A DNA stretch of 64,000 bases from NCBI GenBank assembly GCA_012960975.1, contig DUAE01000030.1, forward strand, positions 50,360-114,359. Direction: 5' to 3'. The translations under genes were made by a program, and so were the position numbers. The notes beneath the pieces are model-generated. The model ran no database searches. It saw only the letters and a program-made list of their open reading frames with translations, and was not told the DNA's origin. This DNA is from Candidatus Poseidoniales archaeon (GTDB taxonomy: Archaea; Thermoplasmatota; Poseidoniia; Poseidoniales; Thalassarchaeaceae). Position 1 is the first letter of the stretch; each line of letters begins with the position of its first letter. This document shows, piece by piece, positions 11,055 to 20,077 of this stretch.

Positions 11055-11438
11055 TTGATGACAGCTTACCGAACCGTCCTCAACTCGAAAATTCACCGAG
11101 TTTCTGTTACCCTGGCTGATCTCGATTGTGTCGGCTCAATTTCAATCGATGAGGGTCTTTGGGACGCTGCTGGAATTGCTGAATGGGAACAGGTCAGCGT
11201 CCTAGATATTACGAATGGTTCAAGGATAGAAACATACGCAATTCTAGCGCCTCGCGGCTCTGGTGAAATCTGTATTAACGGAGCTGCGGCACACCATATA
11301 AATCTAGGTGATTTAGTCATTATTTGCACATACAAATCAATCAAAGAAACTACGATTTCTTCACATTCACCAACGATTATTCATGTCGATAAATCAAATG
11401 AAATTATTGAAATTTCGGATGCCGAATCAATATACTGA
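11055..11438 (+). CDS. panD: Aspartate 1-decarboxylase, pyruvoyl-dependent (bacterial-type PanD)
   Basis: SKIHRVSVTLADLDCVGSISID (Gly-Ser self-processing site), NGSRIETYAI, APRGSGEICINGAAAHHINLGDLVII; close to the bacterial PanD pattern. Confidence 0.92.
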   Translation: MMTAYRTVLNSKIHRVSVTLADLDCVGSISIDEGLWDAAGIAEWEQVSVLDITNGSRIETYAILAPRGSGEICINGAAAHHINLGDLVIICTYKSIKETTISSHSPTIIHVDKSNEIIEISDAESIY

Positions 11439-11912
11439 TTAGACTCGATGGTAAGGCAAACCTTTGATGATTGTAACGGCTCGATAAAGTTGCTCTAAAA
11501 GCACGACTGCTGCCAATTCATGAGGGAGAGTAATCGGTCCTAATGAAAGTGATTTAGCTCCAGTTTGCTGCTCACCAAACCCACCAGGGGGCCCGATTAC
11601 GAGGTGTACATCTTGGCTTGCTAATCGCCACTTTTTCATCTCTTCAGCATAACCCATGCTATCAATAATTTCTCCATCTTCATCGAGCAGGATTACCGTT
11701 GAATCACCAGCTCGCTTTATCACGGTTTTCAAATATTCATTAGGGTCGGTTTGATTTCGGTGTTCGACCAATGAAACACCATCCGAAGAAAGGCGATTTG
11801 CATACTCATTTATTGCGATGCGAAATGCAGCATCTTTTGGCCTTCCATGAAGATGAACTACAATGCGAGCCATATGCGTGGCAGAACCCGCTAGTCTTTG
11901 ATGAATTCGCAA
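11439..11912 (-). CDS. rlmH: RlmH-like SPOUT methyltransferase (23S rRNA pseudouridine-N3-methyltransferase family); likely start MARIVVHLHGRPK
   Basis: STVILLDEDGEIIDSMGYAEEMKKW...DVHLVIGPPGGFGEQ...LSLGPITLPHELAAVVLLEQLYRAVTIIKGLPYHRV; GGxxG SAM knot and terminal YHR. Confidence 0.85.
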   Translation of the reverse strand: MRIHQRLAGSATHMARIVVHLHGRPKDAAFRIAINEYANRLSSDGVSLVEHRNQTDPNEYLKTVIKRAGDSTVILLDEDGEIIDSMGYAEEMKKWRLASQDVHLVIGPPGGFGEQQTGAKSLSLGPITLPHELAAVVLLEQLYRAVTIIKGLPYHRV

Positions 11913-11950
11913 GCATCAAAACTGTGAACACGCTGGCTAAACTGAGTAAG

Positions 11951-12268
11951 ATGGGTTGGTGGCCGTTCAAAAAAAAATCTAAACCAATTCATGATGATCC
12001 TCATGTCAAAGGTACTAGGCTTTGGATTCAAGAATTGCGAGATGTTTGCGAACGAAATTATGACAATTTTACAGAGGGGCAGCGAGTAGTTCGACAGATG
12101 CAAATAGAATGGATTGACGCGAATCGAGAAGGGGTTGTAGACAATTTGTTGCTAGAAGGGCTAGATCGACGTGCATTTCGGCTACTAAGAGCCGATAGCA
12201 AAGAATGGTTGGTATGGCTCGACAACGAAGATTTTTGGAAGCCCGGCTGGCGCGGTGACATCGAATAA
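11951..12268 (+). CDS. Small uncharacterised protein (ORF-track ORF 11771..12268; downstream ATG preferred to avoid antisense overlap with rlmH)
   Basis: Open frame MGWWPFKKKSKPIHDDPHVKGTRLWIQELRDVCERNYDNF...; ends 8 bp before the next plus-strand gene. Confidence 0.55.
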   Translation: MGWWPFKKKSKPIHDDPHVKGTRLWIQELRDVCERNYDNFTEGQRVVRQMQIEWIDANREGVVDNLLLEGLDRRAFRLLRADSKEWLVWLDNEDFWKPGWRGDIE

Positions 12269-12276
12269 GAGGTGTT

Positions 12277-12972
12277 TTGATGATTTTTTGGATTTCTTTA
12301 TTTCTCATTTTGGGTGCCACTGTGTTCCATTATTCTCGCGCCCAACCTTTTCCAGAAAAAAGTGGAAAATTTGCCTTTTTATTAATTACTACTGGATTAA
12401 TAATGATTATTTCCATTAGTGCCCCTCGACCTACTGAAGATTTGGTTGCTCCGGTGGTTGCCACAATTATCGGTGGGCTCGCCGTCATCATAGGTACAAT
12501 CCATATGTCGATTCTACGAGATGACGTGATTATCGCACCATTTGGAGGATTTCTTCTTTGTATTGGTGCAATCGATTTGCTCTCATCTCAATGGGTTGGA
12601 GCCGGACAAATCGAACAAATCGGCTCATTCGCTTTCGCCTCAATTCTAGTATTATTAGAGATTTACTTAGCATTCAAAGGATTGGTTGTCGGAATTCAGG
12701 GCATCTCTTGGTCAAAATCTGGGTTGAGGCAAATCCACAGGGGAATTTTGTTAGGAGATTCAGGTGCCATCACTCATTTTGAAAAATCATGGGATATGGA
12801 AAATCAATGGATAAACGCGATGAGTCATTCCGCATTATCGTTAATTTATCGTCATCTAAATGATGAAAATATGGAGAAAAAACACACCATTGAGTTAGAA
12901 CAATTGGGTGGTTGGCAAAGTGTTGATGAATCTTGGATAATTACTATCGAAAATGCATTAGAACTTCTTTGA
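12277..12972 (+). CDS. Uncharacterised multi-pass membrane protein with C-terminal soluble region
   Basis: Several hydrophobic segments (FWISLFLILGATVF, FAFLLITTGLIMIISIS, VVATIIGGLAVIIGTI, SFAFASILVLLEIYLAF). Confidence 0.6.
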   Translation: MMIFWISLFLILGATVFHYSRAQPFPEKSGKFAFLLITTGLIMIISISAPRPTEDLVAPVVATIIGGLAVIIGTIHMSILRDDVIIAPFGGFLLCIGAIDLLSSQWVGAGQIEQIGSFAFASILVLLEIYLAFKGLVVGIQGISWSKSGLRQIHRGILLGDSGAITHFEKSWDMENQWINAMSHSALSLIYRHLNDENMEKKHTIELEQLGGWQSVDESWIITIENALELL

Positions 12973-13036
12973 GTGTAGGTCTCGAACATTTTTTTGTAGT
13001 CGAGACGATTTCATAGAGTGCAACCCAATCCGACAA

Positions 13037-13678
13037 GTGGATATGGTTCGCATCACAAGGATTCACACCGGTGGCGGAGATGGAGGTGAAACTTCTCTCC
13101 TCGATGGAGAAAGGGTTGGAAAGAATCATCCCCGTGTTGCATTTTATGGCACAATCGATGAAGTAAATTCACAGATTGGAGCCGTCAGAATGGAACTAAA
13201 TCGAATCGAAAAAATAGTACCAGATGGTGGTCAAAAAACAAATCTAATTCGTGCAGCAGAATTGGCAGACAAACGCTTAGGTATTATTCAACAAGAATTA
13301 TTTGACATTGGGGGGGAATGTTCTTGCACACCTGGAAAATTACCGAAAATGATGGAAGTAATATCTGAGCAGCAATGCGAAAGATTAGTCGAGGAGATGA
13401 ACGAATGGATCGAAGATCTCGAGCCACTCGAATCTTTCATAATTCCCACAGGATCTCCTCCCGTCGCTACCCTGCACGTAGCTCGGTGTGTCACGCGTCG
13501 AGCAGAAAGGGACGCTTGTGGACTTCGCTCAATTGAAGGTGAAGATGCCATTAGAGCAGAAGTAATATCATACTTGAATAGGTTATCTGATTGGCTCTTC
13601 GTTCTCGGAAGATGGATTACATTAAAAACCGGTGAACAAGAAGTTTTGTGGATGCCTCTCGGTAAAAGAAATGCTTAG
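13037..13678 (+). CDS. ATP:cob(I)alamin adenosyltransferase, PduO type
   Basis: RIHTGGGDGGETSLLDGERVGKNHPRVAFYGTIDEVNSQIGAVR...FIIPTGSPPVATLHVARCVTRRAERDACGL...YLNRLSDWLFVLGRW; strong PduO/MMAB signature. Confidence 0.93.
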   Translation: MDMVRITRIHTGGGDGGETSLLDGERVGKNHPRVAFYGTIDEVNSQIGAVRMELNRIEKIVPDGGQKTNLIRAAELADKRLGIIQQELFDIGGECSCTPGKLPKMMEVISEQQCERLVEEMNEWIEDLEPLESFIIPTGSPPVATLHVARCVTRRAERDACGLRSIEGEDAIRAEVISYLNRLSDWLFVLGRWITLKTGEQEVLWMPLGKRNA

Positions 13679-14097
13679 ACGGGGCGACCAACAGAAAGAA
13701 GATGGGTGTGTGCTGAATTTATCATCTCTTTTTCTTGTTCAAAAGTCAATTGAGAGTGAGCAGATTCGAAGTCAAGCCACAGATAATTTCGATGTTCATG
13801 CGATAGTTTAACAGTCAATTCATCAGTTTCAGCAAGGTACCAATATACTTGTTTTGGAGTTTTTACACCCTTTCTGAAAAATGTATATTCTGTCCTCATC
13901 TCCCAGCCATCTAATATTTTGACCGATTTGATTCCCGTTTCTTCAGAAAGTTCCCTCACCGCGGTTGAATGATAGTCTGAATCAGTGTCCTCGATGTGAC
14001 CTTTTGGAAAGCTCCAATGGCCTTGGGGATATTGCAATAATAGGACACTATCATAATTGATTAGAATGAAACCACATGATGTCTCCATGCAACACAC
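13675..14097 (-). CDS. NUDIX hydrolase (Ap4A-hydrolase-like)
   Basis: WSFPKGHIEDTDSDYHSTAVRELSEETGIKS contains the Nudix helix REXXEETG; one residue longer than the canonical Gx5Ex7REUXEEXGU box. Confidence 0.88.
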   Translation of the reverse strand: MCCMETSCGFILINYDSVLLLQYPQGHWSFPKGHIEDTDSDYHSTAVRELSEETGIKSVKILDGWEMRTEYTFFRKGVKTPKQVYWYLAETDELTVKLSHEHRNYLWLDFESAHSQLTFEQEKEMINSAHTHLLSVGRPV

Positions 14098-14173
14098 GGT
14101 GAGGACTTTGCCTATTCAATTGTTGCAACCGAGTGGCAAATACAATTGAGTAGAGTCCGCCTGTCAAGAAAAG

Positions 14174-15154
14174 ATGGAAGAGGCCGCACTCGCTCTAAAT
14201 ATCAGAAGAATCGTTACCGATAGTGATCTCGACGGAGTTGTCACAGGCGCAATTCTGCGTCGTTGGTGGCCAGAAGCCGAGGTAGTATTTGGCCACCCTG
14301 GAAACCTTCGGGCAGGCATGATGGATCATTTAATCGACCGACATACGGCGATTTGCGATTTACCTAGACACGAAGACTGTGGACTCAGTATCGATCATCA
14401 TCAATCCAACGAGCCGAATGCATCAGAGGATAGCGAAACAGTAATTCTCTGGAGGTCAACACCATCAGCAGCAAGAATTGCCTATGATTTACTATCTGAA
14501 AAAATCGATTTATCCGATTTGACTCAGATGATGATATGGGTCGATAAATTGGATGGTGGGGGTGTGACAAAAGAAGAATTCATGGGCAATCACCCCGTAG
14601 TTTGGCTCGGGAGAATTATCGGTTCTGATGCTGGAATAGCACTCCATATTCTTGAATCACTTCAAGCGGGCTCTTCTGTTGTTTCGATATTAAACGACCC
14701 AATTATCGAGAATATAGTGAAAGAAAGAAAAGCGCGTCAAAGTATTCTCGGCGAGTCAATTATTTCGAATATGAAAATTGTAGATCGCCTTGCAATAGTA
14801 CGATTTGAAGATAGCGGATTTCGATCGAATGGCTATCACATCACAGCCCTTGCTGGTGAAAATTGCGATGCTTGTCTGGTAATACACGGGGATGTTGGGG
14901 TGGGATTTGATGAAGAAGACAAGTATCCTGTCTCTGCTTCATTCTACACAAATTCATTCCTACACAAAAACGGCGGAATTTTTGATTTGACAAAACTTGC
15001 CACACGTTTTGACTCTGATGGGGGTGGTCACGCAAATGCATGTGGTTGTAGAATAAAACCATTAGAAAATGGTGTGGTCGTAGAGAGGATGGTTAACTCA
15101 AAAGATATTGAGAAAAACCTCGAAACATGGCTATCATTGTGGTCAAATCGTTAA
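14174..15154 (+). CDS. DHH/DHHA1-family phosphoesterase
   Basis: TDSDLDGVVTGAIL, CDLPRHEDCGLSIDHHQSNEP (DHH), C-terminal GGGHANACGCRI (DHHA1). Confidence 0.88.
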   Translation: MEEAALALNIRRIVTDSDLDGVVTGAILRRWWPEAEVVFGHPGNLRAGMMDHLIDRHTAICDLPRHEDCGLSIDHHQSNEPNASEDSETVILWRSTPSAARIAYDLLSEKIDLSDLTQMMIWVDKLDGGGVTKEEFMGNHPVVWLGRIIGSDAGIALHILESLQAGSSVVSILNDPIIENIVKERKARQSILGESIISNMKIVDRLAIVRFEDSGFRSNGYHITALAGENCDACLVIHGDVGVGFDEEDKYPVSASFYTNSFLHKNGGIFDLTKLATRFDSDGGGHANACGCRIKPLENGVVVERMVNSKDIEKNLETWLSLWSNR

Positions 15155-15621
15155 AGATATTTGAAAAGATAAAGGAAACCAAGAAAGGCATGAATCAATA
15201 TCAATAACGCCATTATATCGCTAATCCTTCCGTGCAAATCTTTGATCTGAGAAAACGATTGGCCACTATCTCTTTTCGATTTTACTGACCTACCTAATTT
15301 TCTGAGGTAGAGAATCATTGCCAAACCGAGTAAACCAACCCACCCATGGAAATGGCCAGGGAGTATATTGGTTGACGAAAATGAGCCATTAATAATCGTA
15401 AAATAAATCGCTTTCGAAACAAAGGCAAGAAGGATTACTCCCATTACACCGTAGGTTAATTTTTCTCCAACTTCTTCGTGGTTTTTCAAGGCGATTTTTC
15501 TGTTATCTGATTTTAGGAGCGATCCTTTTTGCCTCCATTTCCTCTGATTGAAGAAAACCCAAATCAATCCAAGTGCTGAAATTGGATGGAGGAGAATGAT
15601 GATTGTAGCTAGCGCTTCCAT
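15151..15621 (-). CDS. Multi-pass membrane protein, possibly DUF4079-like
   Basis: Hydrophobic segments with LHPISALGLIWVFF, HFHGWVGLLGLAMILYLRK, LHGRISDIMALLILIHAFLGFLYLF; family name is from memory. Confidence 0.55.
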   Translation of the reverse strand: MEALATIIILLHPISALGLIWVFFNQRKWRQKGSLLKSDNRKIALKNHEEVGEKLTYGVMGVILLAFVSKAIYFTIINGSFSSTNILPGHFHGWVGLLGLAMILYLRKLGRSVKSKRDSGQSFSQIKDLHGRISDIMALLILIHAFLGFLYLFKYL

Positions 15622-15733
15622 GATTTTTGCTACATGATAGTCAAACTTGAGGTCTTGCTTTCACCTCCTTGCTTAGCAAAGCGGATAATTCATAACAAAA
15701 TTAACGGGCGAAGAGTCGTCGGAGTGGCTTAAT

Positions 15734-18700
15734 TTGGAGCAGTATCTACTCGATTGTCTCGAAGACCTGCATAAAGCAGGTGATGATGAAGTACGTCGAA
15801 AGAATGCAATTCAGAGATCGGCAACATGGGATTTACTCGATAAGAGTTGGAAACCTTTGGCAATTATGGCGGCCTCAAAAGAAGCTCCAATCGTGAAAAA
15901 AGATTCGCAAGATCAATCTGGTCGACCGAGGGGTGCAAACCGAAGCCACCGGAGTCGAGGGGGACGCCGTGGGGGGCGAAATTCAAGACGGGGGTTCGAG
16001 GATAATCTTCCCTCACCTGATAGAATTTTAGGGGATGATCATTCAGCAGGATTCAAACTTGCAGTTTTAATTGCCCAGAAGCATAAAATGACTACAAATT
16101 GGGATGATTCTTGGGATGGGAATTTAGATTTGGTAAGAATTGAATGCGCTCAAGGGTTACATCCAGTCTGGAGTCGATTGGCACGTGAGGCCCCTCTCTT
16201 TGCTGAGATGGAGAGGTTTCCCGTAAATGAAATTGAAGCTGAAATCTATGATTCGAGTGAATGGATTGCCGCTGCTCATATTGACCCCGAAGACTCTATA
16301 CAATTGAGAGAATGGCTTTCTCTCCCCCCCCCATTCAGATTGAATTCCGGCCAGGCGCTTGCACTGGATAAAATAAAGAAGGATCTTGCTGGAAAACCAC
16401 GGCCACAATCTTGGCCTAAAACAATGAAAGAATATTTGCGTGGACTTGAGGGAATTTCTGCAATCTTGGAAAGTTTAATTCTATTGGGTTCAAAACATCT
16501 CGATGCAATCGATTCATTAGGCCGGGTTGGTAATAATGATTCATTACAATCATTAGCTGAAAAACATGCGAGACTTTCGTCTCATCGAAATGGAAATTTC
16601 GATGAATGGTCGACATCAATCCAACAAACTGGTGATGATAATCTATCAAAGGCAATTAGGGTTGAAGTCTGGAAGAATTACAATTCTTCCTATTCAAATT
16701 TAACAAAAGAAGAGCTGCTCACGGGGATAAAAATCTTGTCTGAAGAATCAATTCCCCACGCACTCAACTGGCGTATCGCGGAACTTTCGTCAGAATCTGG
16801 GGGGATGAAAGAGGCACTTGCCATTATCCAAAAATTGTCTATCGAGAATGATTCGCACCTAAGTATTGCTCTCAAAATTTCTACCGCCACCAAATCTCCG
16901 ATTTTAGAAGAAAAAATTCTTTCAGCAATTTCAAACATCTCTGAAAAAAGAGTTGCTGAAATAATGCAAACTGATAATTTGCCAATTTCAATTCAATTGG
17001 CAGCAGCAGCGGTCCTAACAAATATCAATGATGTAAGGTATACTAATGAAATTCTTTCAGTATTTACTAGAGCCGCTGACGTAACTTCTCTAGCAGAAAA
17101 AATGATTGCAGATGATTCACTAGCACTCGCCTATCCATTCAGAGCATTGATGGTATGTCAGCTGATATCTGCTGTAGATGCATTGAATATATCTTCGAAT
17201 CTGAAAAATCTCAAATCTCGCGCATTATTAGCTTTGGAAGAATCAACAGAAGATGATACTCTCTCTGAAGTATCACTTTCTCTAATCTCTCTTCTCGCCG
17301 GAGTACCATCAAACATGGATTCAATTCACCAAAAACTCGATATTGATGGAGTTGTAATCCTAAATCAAGTACGAAGGGCCCTCTCTTCAGATGGAGATGG
17401 ATTCGTTAAAGAATCTCTAATTGAATCATTAGAAACATCGATTCGAGCAGCAGATGTTTCCCATCTTGAGGCGAGATTGTTTTCTGCTTTGATTGATGCT
17501 TTATATCTCAATTTAGCAACCTTAGGATTACAAATGGGTGAAGTTGACAAGAAAGAAAGTTCAATAGAAATATTTGAAAAATTATCGAATAGTAATGAAT
17601 TGACTAATAGAACGATTCGTTCACTCGATGACCTCGTTGTCGAGCACAGCATAGGAATTGTGTCTCTAGAAAAGTGGTACAGAATCAACGACAAAGATTC
17701 TGCCGAATATCATGTTGTAAGGGCTGCGGTTGAAAGGGAAAGGGGGAATCGTGCAAACGCCGCTCGTTCTTACAAAGAAGCTTCAATAAAAATTGTAGAA
17801 GATTATGAAAACTCATCAATTTTATTGAGAAAATCCTTGATTGAATTCGCCCACGCTGGAGTATGGGATGAAGCCGTTGAAATGATTGAAGATAACCCCC
17901 AATTAATGGCTGCAGTTACACAAAAATTCCAGCTTTACCTGCATACCTGTGCAGATGTTTCAGCAGGATATACAGACAAAGCAACTCGCCGCTTAATCGA
18001 GTTTGTATCAAAAGAAGAATGGGCGGATCCTGAATTTGAAGGAGTCGACGCAGAATTCAATAAACGGCGAAAAGAATCGTTAGAATTACTTCAACGATAC
18101 CCTGATGAACATAATTTACCAAAGGAAATGTTCAATGGAAGAATTCGTGCAGCTTTCAAGACCTTAGAAAAAAGTGGCGCTTCTCGTCAATCTGATTTAG
18201 AGCGAAGATTCCATTTCGAATTGCATGATAAAAAAGATATCTTCGAACTGACTTTGCTCGGTGGGCAAATCGCTGAGAAAAAACCACTAAGAGGAATTCG
18301 AAGATTCGAAGAAGCGATTGAAACTGGATTTTTTGATGATTTAGGTGTTCGACGTTTAAGAGATACACAGCGTGCTGTTTTCGTAAGTCACAGCAATAGT
18401 ATTCCAGTAAAAGATCGCAGGACTTTACACCATTTAGGCCTCAAACCACTCATTTTAATCGATACGAATGTGTTAATTGATGCTTTGAAAGATGATTTGC
18501 TTAGAGAAATTTCAAGTGACCAATACGGATCTCTAGATTGGACTATCGAAAGGTCGTTTCATATGATGTTAATTCGAAGAAGTAAGGGTGATGTTTTTGT
18601 TACCATTCCTCCATCGGCAAGAGGAGAATTCAAACATCGAACGAAAAGTCCGGACTCAGTTCTAGATTTATTTGAAGGAGTTTACATCAACCACCAAGAA

Positions 18701-19111
18701 TGGAAAAAAATCATTACTCCAGCATTCTTGAAAGAGAGGGTGGAAATTATCTTAAATTCATTCAACACATGGAACCAATTGATCGAAATAGCTAATCGAG
18801 ATGATGTGGAATTAGAAGAATTCTTGTTAAAGCATGAGCAGATTTTTGAAATGGTTGATCAATATAAAAGGGCGCGTTCTAATTCAGTACCAATCCGAAC
18901 AGAATTGAAAGGCAAGGAAATTTATCCAGAAAATGGTGATATCGAAATTATGCAAGACGCCGCAGGATTGGCAAAATTGCCCCTTCAAGAAATTGGTTGC
19001 GTCTTAGTCGCGACAAGAGATTCTGATTTTAGATTGATTTCACGTGCTCTAGAAGAGCGATATGGTTTCGGCGTTATCTCTGATGCTCAGCAATTAAACA
19101 GTCGAATCTAA
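15734..19111 (+). CDS. Large protein: RGG/RG-rich N-terminal segment, long helical-repeat region, C-terminal PIN-like nuclease domain
   Basis: SGRPRGANRSHRSRGGRRGGRNSRRGFEDN; C-terminus LILIDTNVLIDALKDDL...PPSARGEFKHR...DIEIMQDAAGLAKL...CVLVATRDSDFRLISRAL gives a PIN-type acidic array. TTG start. Confidence 0.75.
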   Translation: MEQYLLDCLEDLHKAGDDEVRRKNAIQRSATWDLLDKSWKPLAIMAASKEAPIVKKDSQDQSGRPRGANRSHRSRGGRRGGRNSRRGFEDNLPSPDRILGDDHSAGFKLAVLIAQKHKMTTNWDDSWDGNLDLVRIECAQGLHPVWSRLAREAPLFAEMERFPVNEIEAEIYDSSEWIAAAHIDPEDSIQLREWLSLPPPFRLNSGQALALDKIKKDLAGKPRPQSWPKTMKEYLRGLEGISAILESLILLGSKHLDAIDSLGRVGNNDSLQSLAEKHARLSSHRNGNFDEWSTSIQQTGDDNLSKAIRVEVWKNYNSSYSNLTKEELLTGIKILSEESIPHALNWRIAELSSESGGMKEALAIIQKLSIENDSHLSIALKISTATKSPILEEKILSAISNISEKRVAEIMQTDNLPISIQLAAAAVLTNINDVRYTNEILSVFTRAADVTSLAEKMIADDSLALAYPFRALMVCQLISAVDALNISSNLKNLKSRALLALEESTEDDTLSEVSLSLISLLAGVPSNMDSIHQKLDIDGVVILNQVRRALSSDGDGFVKESLIESLETSIRAADVSHLEARLFSALIDALYLNLATLGLQMGEVDKKESSIEIFEKLSNSNELTNRTIRSLDDLVVEHSIGIVSLEKWYRINDKDSAEYHVVRAAVERERGNRANAARSYKEASIKIVEDYENSSILLRKSLIEFAHAGVWDEAVEMIEDNPQLMAAVTQKFQLYLHTCADVSAGYTDKATRRLIEFVSKEEWADPEFEGVDAEFNKRRKESLELLQRYPDEHNLPKEMFNGRIRAAFKTLEKSGASRQSDLERRFHFELHDKKDIFELTLLGGQIAEKKPLRGIRRFEEAIETGFFDDLGVRRLRDTQRAVFVSHSNSIPVKDRRTLHHLGLKPLILIDTNVLIDALKDDLLREISSDQYGSLDWTIERSFHMMLIRRSKGDVFVTIPPSARGEFKHRTKSPDSVLDLFEGVYINHQEWKKIITPAFLKERVEIILNSFNTWNQLIEIANRDDVELEEFLLKHEQIFEMVDQYKRARSNSVPIRTELKGKEIYPENGDIEIMQDAAGLAKLPLQEIGCVLVATRDSDFRLISRALEERYGFGVISDAQQLNSRI

Positions 19112-20077
19112 TGATTCACCCAGACGACGCATTATAACTGTCGCAGATTCAATATTATCGATCGTCTCGACGCTCTTACCGGCAGAGAAGTATTGTTTCT
19201 TCTTGGCAGCAGAACCACCTTTTTTCCTAGACAAGGCCCGAAGTTTAGAAAAAGATAAAATGTTCAAGAAAAGCCTAGCAGTGTGTCGAAAACGGCCAGT
19301 TAGTAAACGCCTCATTAACCAAGAATTGTTCTGTTTGAAATGTTTTGAGCGAATAACAGATATCGGGACACCTGTCAAACGGTTGGTCCAAACAATATCA
19401 TTCTCTTTTGCTTCAACTATCGCATCTTTATAGTCTTGAGGAGATGTGCATTCTGTAGTTGCAATAAATCGTGTACCCATTTGAACACCATCATAGCCAA
19501 TGGCTAATACTTCTGCTAACTCCTTCTCACTACCAACTCCACCTGCACAAATTAGTGGCATTCCAAGATCGGATAATTCTTCATAGAGTTCAGCTGCTGA
19601 TTTCTCACCGAGATGTCCTCCTGCTCTGTCGTTAACACAAATCAAACCATCGATACCACACTCAATACCTTTCAATGCATGTTTTCTAGTCGTAACATCA
19701 TGATAGACGACCCCCCCTTTAGCGTGAACTCGTTTACATACCCAATCGGGTTTTCCAAGAGATGTTACAAAAAATCGGATACCTTCTTCCAAGGCGATGT
19801 CTATCCATTGAGACATTCGATCAATATATTTCTTTGAACCCTTTTCTATTAGAGCATTGAACCCAATCGGCTTATCAGTTAGGCTTCGGATATGCCGAAC
19901 ACCCTCGCGAAAATCCCAATCATGCACATAGGTAAGTGAAGCAGGTTGGATAATTGCGATGCCCCCCCCTTCGGAGGCAGCAGCGACTAACTCGGGGTTC
20001 GAACATGGAAACATCGCACCACAAATAATTGGATATTCGATGCCCGCATCTTCTGTAAATTTATTTTGATAACTCAT
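19094..20077 (-). CDS. Nitronate monooxygenase / FabK-like FMN enzyme (2-nitropropane dioxygenase family)
   Basis: YPIICGAMFPCSNPELVAAASEGGGIAIIQPASL...DRAGGHLGEKSAAELYEELSDLGMPLICAGGVGSEKELAEVLAIGYDGVQMGTRFIATTEC. Confidence 0.88.
   Translation of the reverse strand: MSYQNKFTEDAGIEYPIICGAMFPCSNPELVAAASEGGGIAIIQPASLTYVHDWDFREGVRHIRSLTDKPIGFNALIEKGSKKYIDRMSQWIDIALEEGIRFFVTSLGKPDWVCKRVHAKGGVVYHDVTTRKHALKGIECGIDGLICVNDRAGGHLGEKSAAELYEELSDLGMPLICAGGVGSEKELAEVLAIGYDGVQMGTRFIATTECTSPQDYKDAIVEAKENDIVWTNRLTGVPISVIRSKHFKQNNSWLMRRLLTGRFRHTARLFLNILSFSKLRALSRKKGGSAAKKKQYFSAGKSVETIDNIESATVIMRRLGESLDSTV

Noticed and set aside
15700-15760. tRNA-like text gtcgtcggagtggcttaatttgg
   Set aside because: No T-arm or acceptor partner follows, and the region is the start of the PIN-protein coding sequence.
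15734-19111. PIN domain as a VapC-type toxin
   Set aside because: The protein is 1125 aa with an RGG region and long helical repeats, and there is no small adjacent antitoxin gene; architecture does not fit VapBC.
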